From positions 1,674,001 through 1,738,000 of the forward strand of contig NZ_JBEPOO010000001.1 of NCBI RefSeq assembly GCF_040546815.1: 64,000 nucleotides of DNA. Direction: 5' to 3'. The stretch's first letter is position 1. Each line of letters starts with the position of its first letter. Under the pieces are notes generated by a model that was not told where the DNA came from, did not search any database, and saw nothing but the letters and a program-made list of their open reading frames with translations. The position numbers and the translations under genes are program-made. The stretch is from Devosia sp. 2618 (lineage in GTDB: Bacteria; Pseudomonadota; Alphaproteobacteria; Rhizobiales; Devosiaceae). Shown here piece by piece: positions 15,983 to 25,738 of the stretch.

Positions 15983-16581
15983 GCCTGCCCCACGCCGTCA
16001 TCATTGCCGGCGGCAAGGGCGAACGGCTGGGCGGTGTGCGCAAGGCGGATTTGCGAATCGGCGGTCGACGGTTGCTGGATCGGGTGATCGAATCGCTTGG
16101 GGCCGTGGCAGCGCCATTGATGCTGTCGACGGGGCCGACGCTGTCGATCAGCAGCGATTGTGTGAGTGTGGCGGACCTCAACGCTGACGTGGGCGGGCCT
16201 TTGGCCGGCTTGGCGGCGGCGGTGGCGCATTTGGACAGGGAGGGCGTTAGCAAGGGGCTGCTGGTTTCGGTGGCTGTTGATACGCCGTTTCTGCCGCGGG
16301 ACTTCGTGGCGCAGATGAAAGATCGGCTTGGTGATTCCGCTGCAGCGTTTGCGGCATGGGAGGACGACTTTTATCCGCCCAATGCGATCTGGCGGATCGA
16401 GGCGCTGACTGACCTTCCGGAACGTGTGAGGCGCGGGAAGGCTCCGAACAGCCTTAAAGCCTTGCAGGTCGGGCTTTTTGCGCGGCGGATCGACTGGACA
16501 GAGGCCGGTGGCGAGAACCCATTTCGCAATATCAATACGATTGCCGACCTCTTGAGCCTGGGGAAAACTCTGCGCGGCTGA
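15979..16581 (+). CDS. mobA: Molybdenum cofactor guanylyltransferase
   Basis: The 200-aa protein has the nucleotidyltransferase signature AGGKGERLGG at about 10-19, followed by KADLRIGGRRLLDR, the NADVGGPLAGL segment and the VAVDTPFLPRD aspartate motif. MobA links GTP to molybdopterin to form the guanine dinucleotide cofactor for DMSO-reductase-type enzymes. It overlaps the stop of benE. The C-terminal PFRNINTIADL is also typical of the family. No molybdoenzyme gene is in the window. Confidence 0.9.
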   Translation: MSLPHAVIIAGGKGERLGGVRKADLRIGGRRLLDRVIESLGAVAAPLMLSTGPTLSISSDCVSVADLNADVGGPLAGLAAAVAHLDREGVSKGLLVSVAVDTPFLPRDFVAQMKDRLGDSAAAFAAWEDDFYPPNAIWRIEALTDLPERVRRGKAPNSLKALQVGLFARRIDWTEAGGENPFRNINTIADLLSLGKTLRG

Positions 16582-16687
16582 GCCTTCCACAGCAAGTTTT
16601 GCACACTGGGGGCTATTGGGGCTTGGCAAACCAAATCAAGTCCGTTACATGGACCTCGTTCTCGCAAGAGGGCACACGAATAGGTAT

Positions 16688-16762
16688 TCCGCGGTAGCTC
16701 AGTGGTAGAGCAATCGGCTGTTAACCGATTGGTCGTAGGTTCGAATCCTACCCGCGGAGCCA
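16688..16762 (+). tRNA. tRNA-Asn (GTT)
   Basis: The sequence folds as a cloverleaf with acceptor TCCGCGG/CCGCGGA, discriminator G and encoded CCA, D-arm GCTCAGTGGTAGAGC and T-arm GGTTCGAATCC. The anticodon loop CTGTTAA has GTT. Confidence 0.96.
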
Positions 16763-16853
16763 TTCGTTTCCAGTGACTTAGGTCACTCACCCCTCCCCCA
16801 CAGACCACAAGTTTTCATGCAGCTGCTACCGGCAGGCTGAAGGTTTTGTGCTG

Positions 16854-19253
16854 TCAGGACATGCCGATCCAGAGCGGCCCGGCGGCCGAACCATAGATGG
16901 TGGTGGCGGGACTGGCGCGCTGTATGGGCAGGCTGGATGTGTGGCCGCGCGACAGATCGGCGACCAGGGTAAGGCTGTCGCCATTATGGGTGCGGCGGAA
17001 GGCCAGCAGGTCGGGGCCCAGGTCAATCGCCTCGTAATTTCCCTCAGAGAAGAGACTCGGCAGGCGGCGGCGCAGTTGCAGCAGGGTTTGGGTCAGAATC
17101 ATTTTGTCATCGCGGCCCTCGAAGGGTGCTGCCAAGGCCTTGGCGAGCCTGGTGAAATCGAGCGAACGGCGATTGTCCGGATCGACGAAGCTTTGTTCCC
17201 AGTCTTCGGCGCCGCGATAAATGTCGGGTACGCCGGGCATGGTGAGTTTGAGGCCGAGCTGGATCAGCGCCTTGCGGCGGCCGATCGCGACGAGCGGTTC
17301 GTGGACGCTGTGGAAGCTGGCGAGAAATTCGGGGTTGGCCAGCAGGTCGTCTATTAGATCGGAAACCTTGCCCTCGTATTCGGCATTGATGACGGCCCAA
17401 TCGCTGTGTTGGCGGGCTTCGCGGGCAGACTTGGTCATGGCGGCTTTGAGTCGGTTGGCGAAATTTGTGAGATCGCCGTTGATCAGCCACCCACCCAGCA
17501 TGAGTTGCAGCAACAGATAGAGATCGCTGGCGGCGATGGCGTGCGGGGGAAGCATGGCTTGCCATGCCCGTGTGGCTGCGTGCCAGATTTGGGGTTCGTC
17601 ACCGATGGCGGCGATGATGGCGCGGAGGTCTTCGCCGTGCTTGGTGTCGTGCGTCGAAGTGGCGAGCATGCTGTGCGGATGGGTCTTGAGGCGGCGTCGA
17701 TTGCTGTCGTGGAAGGCGGCGATGGAGGTGCTGAAGCGATCCGGATGCGCGCCGACTTCGTTGAGCGCGACAAGGCGGTTGTAGCGATAGAGGGCGGTGT
17801 CCTCGAGGCCCTTGGCCATGACTGGGCCGGTATATTGCTGGAAGCGGCCGATGGCGGCGGTGATGGCAGCGACGTCGTAGGCCGGTGGCAGATTTCCGCA
17901 TAGGAGCGCCGCGACGAAATCGAACACGGCGGCTGGGGTGTGCGGGCGCGTGAGCAGAGCTTTGGCTATGGCGAGGGCGATTTCGCGATGGTCGCGCGGC
18001 GACATGCCCTTTTCGTCGGCATAGGTGCGGTAGACGCTCAGGTGGGCGATGATTTCGCGCAGGGCGCGGCGGAGGGCGGCTTCGGTGAGGTCGGCTGTGA
18101 ATTTGGATGACCAGGCGATAGCGGCGACTTGGCGCGTTAGCGTGGTCAGTTCGGCGGATAGTTCGTTGTCCATGATGCGGAGTTTGCAGCGGAATTCTTC
18201 TTCGGCTGGCGAGGTGACGGGGCCGATGAAATCGGCATAGGCGGTGCTGAGTTTGTGCTCGGCTTCGGGGCGCACGAGCACGCGGGTGAGCATGGCCCCG
18301 ACTTCGTAGCCAGTGGTACCCTCGACCGGCCATTCGGCGCGGAGTTGTTCGTGCGGGGCGAGGATTTTTTCGACGGCCAGATAGATCGGGCGTGGCGACC
18401 TGGCACGCAGGGTTTGCAGGTAGGCTGTAGGGTCGAGCAGGCCATCGACGTGATCGATGCGGAGGCCGTCGACGTGGCCCTCGCCGATCAACGCGAAAAT
18501 CAGGCTGTGGGCGTGGTCGAAAACCTCGGGGCGTTCGATGCGGATGCCGGCCAGTTCGCTATTGATGAAGAAGCGACGGTAGTTGATTTCGTCGGAGGCG
18601 ACGGTGAAGTGGGCGATGCGCCAGTGCTGGTTGGCGATAAGGGCATCGAGTGCCGACCAGCTTTCGGCATTGCCTGGAATGCCGGTGTGGGCGGCGATGG
18701 CGTCGAGCGACAGCTTGGCGGCGTCTTCGTCGCGGATGGGCAGTTTGTGGGTGTCGTAGGCCCATACGGCAAAGCCGTCGCCATCGGGCTTGAGGCGTAA
18801 CGAACCGGTTACCAGAGCCTCGGCGTAGCTTTCGCCGAGGAAGGGCACCAGAATTTTGCCCTGCATGCCGGGGCGCGCGGCATTCCAGTCGATATCGAAC
18901 CAGTCGGCATATTGGCTGGCCGAGCCGTGCTTGAGAACGTCGAGCCAGAGCGTGTTGTCGGCGCCGCCGACGCCCATATGGTTGGGCACGAAATCGAGGA
19001 TGATGCCCATGCCGTGCTGCTTGAGCACGTGGGCCAGCGCGCGGAAATCATCGAGCGTGCCGAGCTCGGGATTGATCTGGGTGTGATCGACCGTGTCATA
19101 GCCATGCGTGCTGCCGGGCTGTGCCTTGAGGATGGGCGAGAGGTAGGCGTGGCTGATGCCCAGGGCGTTCAGATAGGGCACAAGGGCCTTGGCGTCAGCG
19201 AAGGTGAAATGCTGGTTGAGCTGCAAGCGGTAGGTGGCGCGCGGCACAGTCAT
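16854..19253 (-). CDS. treY: Maltooligosyltrehalose synthase
   Basis: This GH13 enzyme (799 aa) converts the reducing end of maltodextrins to a trehalosyl unit. Visible motifs: IILDFVPNHMGVG near residue 90, GLRIDHVDGL with the nucleophile aspartate near 263, AVEKILAPHE with the acid/base glutamate near 290, and a C-terminal MPGVPDIYRGAE motif. The start at 19253 is within 4 bp of the end of treZ and is cotranslated with it. The TreY-TreZ pair makes trehalose from glycogen-like polymers. It is shorter than the 850-950 residues of many homologues. Confidence 0.95.
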   Translation of the reverse strand: MTVPRATYRLQLNQHFTFADAKALVPYLNALGISHAYLSPILKAQPGSTHGYDTVDHTQINPELGTLDDFRALAHVLKQHGMGIILDFVPNHMGVGGADNTLWLDVLKHGSASQYADWFDIDWNAARPGMQGKILVPFLGESYAEALVTGSLRLKPDGDGFAVWAYDTHKLPIRDEDAAKLSLDAIAAHTGIPGNAESWSALDALIANQHWRIAHFTVASDEINYRRFFINSELAGIRIERPEVFDHAHSLIFALIGEGHVDGLRIDHVDGLLDPTAYLQTLRARSPRPIYLAVEKILAPHEQLRAEWPVEGTTGYEVGAMLTRVLVRPEAEHKLSTAYADFIGPVTSPAEEEFRCKLRIMDNELSAELTTLTRQVAAIAWSSKFTADLTEAALRRALREIIAHLSVYRTYADEKGMSPRDHREIALAIAKALLTRPHTPAAVFDFVAALLCGNLPPAYDVAAITAAIGRFQQYTGPVMAKGLEDTALYRYNRLVALNEVGAHPDRFSTSIAAFHDSNRRRLKTHPHSMLATSTHDTKHGEDLRAIIAAIGDEPQIWHAATRAWQAMLPPHAIAASDLYLLLQLMLGGWLINGDLTNFANRLKAAMTKSAREARQHSDWAVINAEYEGKVSDLIDDLLANPEFLASFHSVHEPLVAIGRRKALIQLGLKLTMPGVPDIYRGAEDWEQSFVDPDNRRSLDFTRLAKALAAPFEGRDDKMILTQTLLQLRRRLPSLFSEGNYEAIDLGPDLLAFRRTHNGDSLTLVADLSRGHTSSLPIQRASPATTIYGSAAGPLWIGMS

Positions 19254-21094
19254 GGGCGCGGCTCGCTTTTCAGCAAGAGTGCTGTGTCGCCGGGGAGAAT
19301 CCAGAATTGTGCGGGATCGAACGGGCGACGACCGGCGCCATCATAGTCGGGATGTTCGCTCGACCAGACGGGGCTCCATTTATGGCCGCGTGGCGGGGCG
19401 AGCAGCGGTTCGGCGACGACACCAATTTGCAGGTCACGACCAAGATTGACCAGCAGCAGGCGATGGCCTGCCGGGGCTGGCGTCAGATAGCGGATGAGCA
19501 AGGCGGCATCCCCGATGACGGCGCCGTCGATGCGGCGGTCGGTGGTCTGGGAGAAGGCAGGGTCGGTGCGGCGGAGCCTGAGCAGGTCGCGGTGTAGCGC
19601 GAGGACGGCTTTGTTCTGGGCGGACCAGTCGAGTTTGCTGAGCTTGAAGGTTTCGGTCGCGGCGGGATCGGGCAACAAGAGCTGCATGGCGGGATCAGCG
19701 ACGCTGGGGAAGTTGGTGAGGGAATGGCGGCGGCCTTCTGCGACGGCCTTGGCATCATCGCCGTCGAGACCGAAGAAATAGAGGAATGGATTGGTAGTGC
19801 CGAATTCCTGCCCTTGGAACAGGCATGGGGTTTGCGGGCCGAGCAGGAGCAGCGCGGTGACGGCGCGGACGCGGGCTGGCGAGGTCAGCGCAGCCAGACG
19901 AAAGCCGCGGGCGGAATTGGCGACCTGATCGTGGTTTTCGAGGAAATGGACGAAGTGCTCCGGGGCGGTATCGAGATTGTCGGTGCCATAGGCCTTGTCG
20001 CGCATGTCGGAGCGCTGGCCCTGATAGAGGAAGCCGTATTTGATCGCTGACACCAGCTCCTGCGGCGAACCGAGATAGTCGCGATAGTAGAAATCGTTGT
20101 GGCCGGTGATGGCGACGCGGACGGCATGCTGGAAATCGTCGCTATACATAGCATCGAGGCCATAGCCGCCCCGCTCCGGGGAATCGATCATCCGGTGTTC
20201 CTGCGGCTGGTTTTCGACCACGAGATAAAGCTGGCGTGAACCGGCGGCGGCGCGGATGGATCGCGAAATTTCGGCGATGATGTGGTCGTCGCTGGCGTCG
20301 AACATGGCTTGGGCAGCATCGATGCGCAGGCCGTCGAGGTGGAAGTCGCGGACCCAGTAGACGGCGTTGCCGACGATGAAATCGCGCACGGCGCGGCTGC
20401 CTTCACCATCGAAATTGAAGCTGGCGCCCCACTCGTTTTCGTAGCGGGTGGTGAAATAGTGGTCGCTATAGGCGTGGTAGTGATCGCCGAGGCCGACGTG
20501 ATTGTAGACGACATCGAGAATGACGCCGATGCCGAGGGCGTGGGCGGCATCGATGAAGGCGCGCATGTCGTCGGGGGAGCCGTAGGGCGCGAAGGGGGCG
20601 TAGGGAAGCGTGGTGTCATAGCCCCAGCCGAAACGGCCCTTGAAGGTAGCGACGGGCATGATCTGGAGGACGGTGACGCCGAGATCGTGCAATGCGGCGA
20701 GGCGCGATTTGGCGGATTGCCATGTGCCTTCACTGGTGAAGGCGCCGATGTGGAGCTCGTAGATGACCTGATTTGGGCACTGCACCCCGGGCCAGAGGGC
20801 GTCGGTCCATGGGAAGGCCGAGTCCGTCACCATGGAGGCGCCGTCATTGCCGTTCGGCTGGCAGCGCGAGGCTAGGTCCGGGTAGAATTGACCGCCGTCG
20901 ATGCTGAAAGTGTAGCGGGCGCCGGGGCGGACATTGGGCACGTGGCCCGTGAAATAACCGTCGCCGACGGCAGAGAGTGCGAAGGTGCCCTGCCCGTCGA
21001 TTTTGACCGAGGCCGAGGATCGCCCCAGGGCCCAGAGCGTGAAGCGTGTACCGGCTGCATCGGGCACGGCGCCCAGCGAGTCAGAATAGGACAT
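19250..21094 (-). CDS. treZ: Maltooligosyltrehalose trehalohydrolase
   Basis: The 614-aa protein has an N-terminal CBM48-like domain (TLWALGRSSASVKIDGQG), then a GH13 domain with VILDVVYNHVGLGD, GLRIDAAQAM (nucleophile Asp), VVENQPQ (acid/base Glu) and FLENHDQVANSARG. It releases trehalose from the product of TreY. I start it at the ATG at 21094 (MSYSDSLGAV); the frame continues upstream with a basic, unlikely N-terminus. No treX (debranching) or glycogen gene lies beside it in this window. Confidence 0.94.
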   Translation of the reverse strand: MSYSDSLGAVPDAAGTRFTLWALGRSSASVKIDGQGTFALSAVGDGYFTGHVPNVRPGARYTFSIDGGQFYPDLASRCQPNGNDGASMVTDSAFPWTDALWPGVQCPNQVIYELHIGAFTSEGTWQSAKSRLAALHDLGVTVLQIMPVATFKGRFGWGYDTTLPYAPFAPYGSPDDMRAFIDAAHALGIGVILDVVYNHVGLGDHYHAYSDHYFTTRYENEWGASFNFDGEGSRAVRDFIVGNAVYWVRDFHLDGLRIDAAQAMFDASDDHIIAEISRSIRAAAGSRQLYLVVENQPQEHRMIDSPERGGYGLDAMYSDDFQHAVRVAITGHNDFYYRDYLGSPQELVSAIKYGFLYQGQRSDMRDKAYGTDNLDTAPEHFVHFLENHDQVANSARGFRLAALTSPARVRAVTALLLLGPQTPCLFQGQEFGTTNPFLYFFGLDGDDAKAVAEGRRHSLTNFPSVADPAMQLLLPDPAATETFKLSKLDWSAQNKAVLALHRDLLRLRRTDPAFSQTTDRRIDGAVIGDAALLIRYLTPAPAGHRLLLVNLGRDLQIGVVAEPLLAPPRGHKWSPVWSSEHPDYDGAGRRPFDPAQFWILPGDTALLLKSEPRP

Positions 21095-21326
21095 GGATGC
21101 TGAACCGACCGGTAGGAGGAACTGGCAGAACGGGCCTCCGCGCCGTTCGTTCCTCCGGCCATGATTTGTCTGACGAATTTGGGCTTTTGCGGCCCAAATG
21201 CGGGCTGGATCGGCGCTTTTGTCACGAACCGGGTCGCGCGGTCGTCGGCGCGGCTGCAAGCCATTGCCAGCGCTCAGTTTGCGCGCTAGGGCTGCTCATA
21301 ATTCAGGCAATCGGATTATTTCCCTC

Positions 21327-22550
21327 ATGGACGCGGTAACGAGCAAGGCCCCTCCGGCCGTGCGTACTTCGCACAACATCATTCTGGCCGTCAGTGCGTC
21401 GCATCTGATCAACGACCTGATTCAATTTCTGCTGCCGGCGCTCTATCCGCTGCTGCGCGCCAACTATGAACTGGACTATTTCCAGATCGGCCTGCTGACC
21501 CTTGCGCAGCAGATCACGGCCTGCGTGCTGCAGCCGCTGATGGGGCTGTATGGGGATTCCAAGCCAAAGCCGTATCTGCTGGCAGTGTCGCTGCTGATCG
21601 TGACGCTGGGTGTGATCATGCTGGCGACGGCGAACAGCTTCCTGTTGCTGCTATTGGCGGCGGCGGTGCTGGGCGTTGGTTCGGCATTGTTCCATCCGGA
21701 AGCCTCGCGTGTTTCGCGGCTGGCCTCGGGCGGCAAGCTGGGCTTTGCCCAGTCGGCCTTCCAGGTGGGCGGCAATGCGGGCACGGCCATTGGCCCAATT
21801 GCGGCGGCACTGATCGTGTTGCCGCTCGGGCAGATGAGCACGGTGTGGTTCGGTTTTGTCGCCGTGGTTGGCATTTTGCTGCTGACGTATGTCGGTCGCT
21901 GGTATGCTGCCCATCAGCGTCAGGCTGCGGCGGCCGGTCCGATTGCCAAGCCGATCAAGCCTGCGATTTCGCGCAATCGGCTGATCGTGGCGTTCTCGGT
22001 GATCGGGGCGCTGCTGCTGAGCAAGTACGTCTATATCGAGACGTTCAAGAGCTATTACACCTTCTTCCTGATCGAGAAGTTCAACCTGCCGGTGCAGGAC
22101 GCGCAGTTCTATCTATTCATGTTCCTGGGCGCGATTGCGGTGGGCACGTTCTTTGGCGGGCCGATCGGCGACCGCTTCGGGCGGCTGACCGTGATCTGGG
22201 GATCGATTGTTGGCGCCCTGCCCTTCACGCTGGCAATGCCCTATATGGACCTTTATGGAACGGCGGCGATGAGCATCATTGTCGGGCTGATCCTGTCATC
22301 GGCGTTTTCGGCCATCGTGGTCTATGCGCAGGAACTGGTGCCGGGCAAGGTGGGCATGGTCTCGGGCTTCGTGTTCGGATTTGCCTTCGGCATCGGCGCC
22401 ATCGGCGCGGCGGTGCTGGGCGCCCTCGCCGACGAAATCGGCATGGTGCAGGTGTTTGCCTACTGCGCTTTCCTTCCCATATTGGGTTTTCTCACCATCT
22501 TCCTGCCACGGACCGCAGAATTGCGCCGGCAGGTTTCGCCTAAGTCTTAG
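21327..22550 (+). CDS. MFS transporter, Fsr (fosmidomycin-resistance) type
   Basis: The 407-aa protein has 12 predicted helices with MFS motif A-like loops (GLYGDSKPKPY, GPIGDRFGRL). The N-terminal HLINDLIQFLLPALYPLL and LFHPEASRVSRLASGGKLGFAQSAFQVGGN are characteristic of the Fsr subfamily of drug exporters. Start ATG at 21327. Substrate unknown. It is oriented away from treZ and precedes a short SRPBCC gene by 9 bp, possibly cotranscribed. Confidence 0.9.
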   Translation: MDAVTSKAPPAVRTSHNIILAVSASHLINDLIQFLLPALYPLLRANYELDYFQIGLLTLAQQITACVLQPLMGLYGDSKPKPYLLAVSLLIVTLGVIMLATANSFLLLLLAAAVLGVGSALFHPEASRVSRLASGGKLGFAQSAFQVGGNAGTAIGPIAAALIVLPLGQMSTVWFGFVAVVGILLLTYVGRWYAAHQRQAAAAGPIAKPIKPAISRNRLIVAFSVIGALLLSKYVYIETFKSYYTFFLIEKFNLPVQDAQFYLFMFLGAIAVGTFFGGPIGDRFGRLTVIWGSIVGALPFTLAMPYMDLYGTAAMSIIVGLILSSAFSAIVVYAQELVPGKVGMVSGFVFGFAFGIGAIGAAVLGALADEIGMVQVFAYCAFLPILGFLTIFLPRTAELRRQVSPKS

Positions 22551-22558
22551 GAGACATT

Positions 22559-23014
22559 ATGAGCAACGGCATGGATATCGACGGCGAAAGCCAGATCACG
22601 CTGACCCGTACCATCGACGCCCATATCGATGACGTGTTTGCCGCCTGGACCGATCCGGCACTGATCGAACAGTGGCAGGCCGACGAGGCCGAACTCGATG
22701 CGTTCGAGGGCGGCGAATACAAGTTCACCACCTTCGGCGATGACGAAGATCCGGAAGATCACGTCGTCAGTGGCGAGATCCTGCAGTTCGTCGAAAACGA
22801 AAAGCTGGTCATGTCCTGGGTGCACAAGGACGATGAGGAAGACGGCGAAGACCTGATCTTCGTGCTCGAAATCGCCTTCCAGGCAATTGGCGAAGACCAG
22901 ACACGGCTGACGCTGACGGAACGCGGTCTGGCCCATACCGACCCAGAATCGCGCATTTTCTCGATCGAGGCGTGGAGCGCCGCGCTCGAGCATCTTGCCG
23001 AAGTGATGGAATAG
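22559..23014 (+). CDS. SRPBCC / AHSA1-like domain protein
   Basis: The 151-aa protein follows a clear ribosome-binding site (TTAGGAGACATT). Sequence pattern RTIDAHIDDVFAAWTDPALIEQW is the signature of AHSA1/START-like SRPBCC proteins that bind hydrophobic ligands or assist Hsp90-like chaperones. The protein is unusually acidic (DDEEDGEDL in the middle). It could be translationally linked to the preceding transporter. Confidence 0.85.
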   Translation: MSNGMDIDGESQITLTRTIDAHIDDVFAAWTDPALIEQWQADEAELDAFEGGEYKFTTFGDDEDPEDHVVSGEILQFVENEKLVMSWVHKDDEEDGEDLIFVLEIAFQAIGEDQTRLTLTERGLAHTDPESRIFSIEAWSAALEHLAEVME

Positions 23015-23023
23015 GCTGAACCA

Positions 23024-23061
23024 AAAGGGCCTCCGGGGCGTATCAGCAGCGGAGGCCTTTT
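23024..23061 (+). terminator. Hairpin that also contains the photolyase Shine-Dalgarno
   Basis: Arms GGCCTCCG (23028-23035) and CGGAGGCC (23050-23057), followed by TTTT, form an 8-bp GC stem. It may terminate the upstream pair. The downstream arm contains GGAGG, placed 7 bp before the ATG of the photolyase at 23063, so the same stem could hide its ribosome-binding site. Confidence 0.6.
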
Positions 23062-23062
23062 C

Positions 23063-24469
23063 ATGACATCGACGAGCTTAGTCTGGCTGCGCAACGATCT
23101 GCGCATTGCCGATAACCCCGCCCTCAGCGCAGCCGTCCGCGCGGGCGATGTGGTCATTGCCCTCTACATTCACGAGACGACCAAGGGTGTGCGCGCGCCC
23201 GGCGCTGCTGCGCGCTGGTGGCTGCATCACAGCCTTGTCGATCTGGGTGCGGCCTTGGCCGAGCGCGGCATTGCGCTGGTGGTCGAGAGCGGCAATGCGC
23301 TCAAGCTGGTGCCGGAACTGGTAGCGCGGCACAAGGCGGGCGCGGTATTCTGGAACCGGCGTTATGCGCCTTGTCAACGGGAAGCCGACGCGGCGATCAA
23401 GGCCAGTCTCAAGCAGGATGGCGTCAGCGTTGAGTCGTTTGCGGCCAATGTGCTGGTCGAGCCGTGGGATATCAAAACCGGTCAGGGCAAACCCTATTCG
23501 GTGTTCACGCCATTCTGGAAAACGCTTCGCGACATGCCGATCCCGCAGCCATTACGGCGGCCGGATGCGGGCGGGCCGATCAAGGCCATGCCGGTGGACT
23601 CGGACTATCGTGAACCCCATTGGAGCCCCAAGATGGCGCCGTATTGGGCCATTGGGGAAACTGCTGCGCAGCTGGCGCTGGTGGATTTTCTGGACGAGCG
23701 GCTGGACGGCTATAAAGACGGGCGCGACGTCCCTGCCAAGGAGGCAACGTCGCGGCTGTCGCCCCATTTACGGGCGGGCGAGATCAGCCCACGGCAGATC
23801 TGGTACGCGGCACAGGCGATTGCCCATGGCGATCACACCAAGCAGGAAGCGGTCGACAAATTCCTGTCGGAAGTGGCGTGGCGCGATTTCAGCTATCACC
23901 AGCTCTATCATCGGGCAGATATCGCCAGCGTGCCGATGCAGCCCAAATATGCGGGCATGCCGTGGCGCGGGGCCGAGGACGATCTGATCGCCTGGCAGCA
24001 AGGGCAGACCGGGTTGCCGATTGTCGACGCGGGCATGCGCGAGCTTTGGGAAACCGGCTATATGCAGAACCGGGTGCGCATGTTGGTCGCCTCGCTTTTG
24101 GCCAAGAACTTGCTGGTGGACTGGCGGCTGGGCGAAGCGTGGTTCTGGGATTGTCTGGTCGATGGCGATGTGGCGAGCAATCCGGCCAGTTGGCAATGGG
24201 TGGCCGGTTGCGGGCTCGATGCCGCGCCGTACTTCCGCATCTTCAATCCGGTAACGCAGGGCGAACGGTTTGACGCCAGCGGCGACTATGTGCGGCGCTG
24301 GGTGCCGGAAATCGCGGCGCTGCCAGACAAATGGGTACAGCAGCCAGCCGATGCGCCGGCAGATGTGCTCAGGAAAGCTGGCGTCGTGATCGGCAAGACC
24401 TACCCGGCCCCCATCGTTGACCTCAAGACATCGCGGGTTCGTGCGCTGGAGGCATCCAAGCATCTGTAA
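23063..24469 (+). CDS. phrB: Deoxyribodipyrimidine photo-lyase
   Basis: The 468-aa protein begins with LVWLRNDLRIADNPAL (the DNA photolyase N-terminal domain) and has FAD-binding segments: RAGEISPRQIW, SEVAWRDFSYHQLYH, GQTGLPIVDAGMRELWETGYMQNRVRM and WQWVAGCGLDAAPYFRIFNP. It repairs cyclobutane pyrimidine dimers using blue light. The class is inferred from these motifs. Start ATG at 23063 is immediately after a hairpin that overlaps its ribosome-binding site. Confidence 0.95.
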   Translation: MTSTSLVWLRNDLRIADNPALSAAVRAGDVVIALYIHETTKGVRAPGAAARWWLHHSLVDLGAALAERGIALVVESGNALKLVPELVARHKAGAVFWNRRYAPCQREADAAIKASLKQDGVSVESFAANVLVEPWDIKTGQGKPYSVFTPFWKTLRDMPIPQPLRRPDAGGPIKAMPVDSDYREPHWSPKMAPYWAIGETAAQLALVDFLDERLDGYKDGRDVPAKEATSRLSPHLRAGEISPRQIWYAAQAIAHGDHTKQEAVDKFLSEVAWRDFSYHQLYHRADIASVPMQPKYAGMPWRGAEDDLIAWQQGQTGLPIVDAGMRELWETGYMQNRVRMLVASLLAKNLLVDWRLGEAWFWDCLVDGDVASNPASWQWVAGCGLDAAPYFRIFNPVTQGERFDASGDYVRRWVPEIAALPDKWVQQPADAPADVLRKAGVVIGKTYPAPIVDLKTSRVRALEASKHL

Positions 24470-24624
24470 CTGGCGGAATGGTATTGCTCGAAATCAACAT
24501 AGGCGCACAGGCGTTGCGTTGGGGAATGTGCTCGCGAAAAGCCTTGCCGTGATGACCGTATAGGGTTGCGGGTGGCGAGCACGGCACCTACCATAAGTCA
24601 CTCAAAGACCAGCCAGATTGATCC

Positions 24625-25674
24625 ATGTCCAAGCACCAAGATCTCATCGCCGCCATTGGCAATACGCCGCTGATCCGTCTCAATCGCGTGTCCCAGCTCA
24701 CGGGATGCGATATTTGGGGCAAGGCCGAATTTCTTAATCCCGGCCAGTCGGTGAAAGATCGTGCGGCGCTGTTCATCATCCATGATGCTGTCAAATCCGG
24801 CGCGCTCAAGCCCGGCGGCACCATCGTCGAGGGCACGGCGGGCAATACGGGCATCGGGCTGACGCTGGTGGCCAATTCACTGGGCTTTAAATCGGTGATC
24901 GTCATCCCCGATACGCAGAGCCAGGAAAAGAAGGACGCGCTGCGCCTTTATGGCGCCGAGCTGATCGAAGTGCCGGCCAAGCCCTACAAGGACCCGAACA
25001 ACTACATCAAGATTTCGGGGCGGCTGGCCGAAAAGCTGAACCGCGAACTGCCCGAAGGCGCGGTCTGGGCCAACCAATTCGACAACACGTCCAACCGGCG
25101 CGCGCATATTGAAACCACCGGGCCGGAAATCTGGCAGGACCTGAATGGCCGGATCGACGGCTTTATCTGCTCGGTCGGTTCGGGCGGAACGCTGGCTGGC
25201 GTGGCGGAAGCGCTGCGGTCACGCAATTCGGACATCAAGATTGGCCTCGCGGACCCAGAGGGTGCGGCGCTCTACAATTTCTACGCGCATGGCGAGCTGA
25301 AATCGTCGGGCAATTCGATCACCGAAGGTATCGGTCAGGGCCGCATTACGGCGAACCTTGAAGGCCTCAAGATCGACTATCCGTATCAGATTTCGGACGG
25401 CGCGGCCCTGCCCTACATTTACGACCTGCTCGAGCATGAAGGTCTATGCCTTGGCGGTTCGAGCGCCATCAATATTGCGGGTGCAGTGCGGCTGGCGCGT
25501 GATCTGGGTCCTGGGAAGACCATCGTCACGATCCTTTGCGATTACGGCAATCGCTATGCCAGCAAGATTTTCAACCCGGTCTTCCTGCGCGAAAAGGGCC
25601 TGCCCGTGCCGCGCTGGACGGAAGATCGTGCGCCCATCGACATTTCGAGCGTGATCGAGCCGGTCGTCGCCTGA
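24625..25674 (+). CDS. cysK: Cysteine synthase (O-acetylserine sulfhydrylase)
   Basis: The 349-aa PLP enzyme has the Lys-containing PLP motif at NPGQSVKDRAA (K44), the GTAGNTGIG phosphate-binding loop and a second GSGGT motif. It forms cysteine from O-acetylserine and sulfide. The protein is slightly longer than typical CysK (about 310-330), mainly at the C-terminus, and shares features with the CBS-like subfamily lacking regulatory domains; I therefore cannot rule out a cystathionine beta-synthase-type enzyme. It has its own 155-bp upstream region. Confidence 0.9.
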   Translation: MSKHQDLIAAIGNTPLIRLNRVSQLTGCDIWGKAEFLNPGQSVKDRAALFIIHDAVKSGALKPGGTIVEGTAGNTGIGLTLVANSLGFKSVIVIPDTQSQEKKDALRLYGAELIEVPAKPYKDPNNYIKISGRLAEKLNRELPEGAVWANQFDNTSNRRAHIETTGPEIWQDLNGRIDGFICSVGSGGTLAGVAEALRSRNSDIKIGLADPEGAALYNFYAHGELKSSGNSITEGIGQGRITANLEGLKIDYPYQISDGAALPYIYDLLEHEGLCLGGSSAINIAGAVRLARDLGPGKTIVTILCDYGNRYASKIFNPVFLREKGLPVPRWTEDRAPIDISSVIEPVVA

Positions 25675-25738
25675 CGGGCGGGATTGTCCAAACATTCTGC
25701 GCTGATAGAGTGCGGCCCTACCAACCAAGCAGGGCCCA

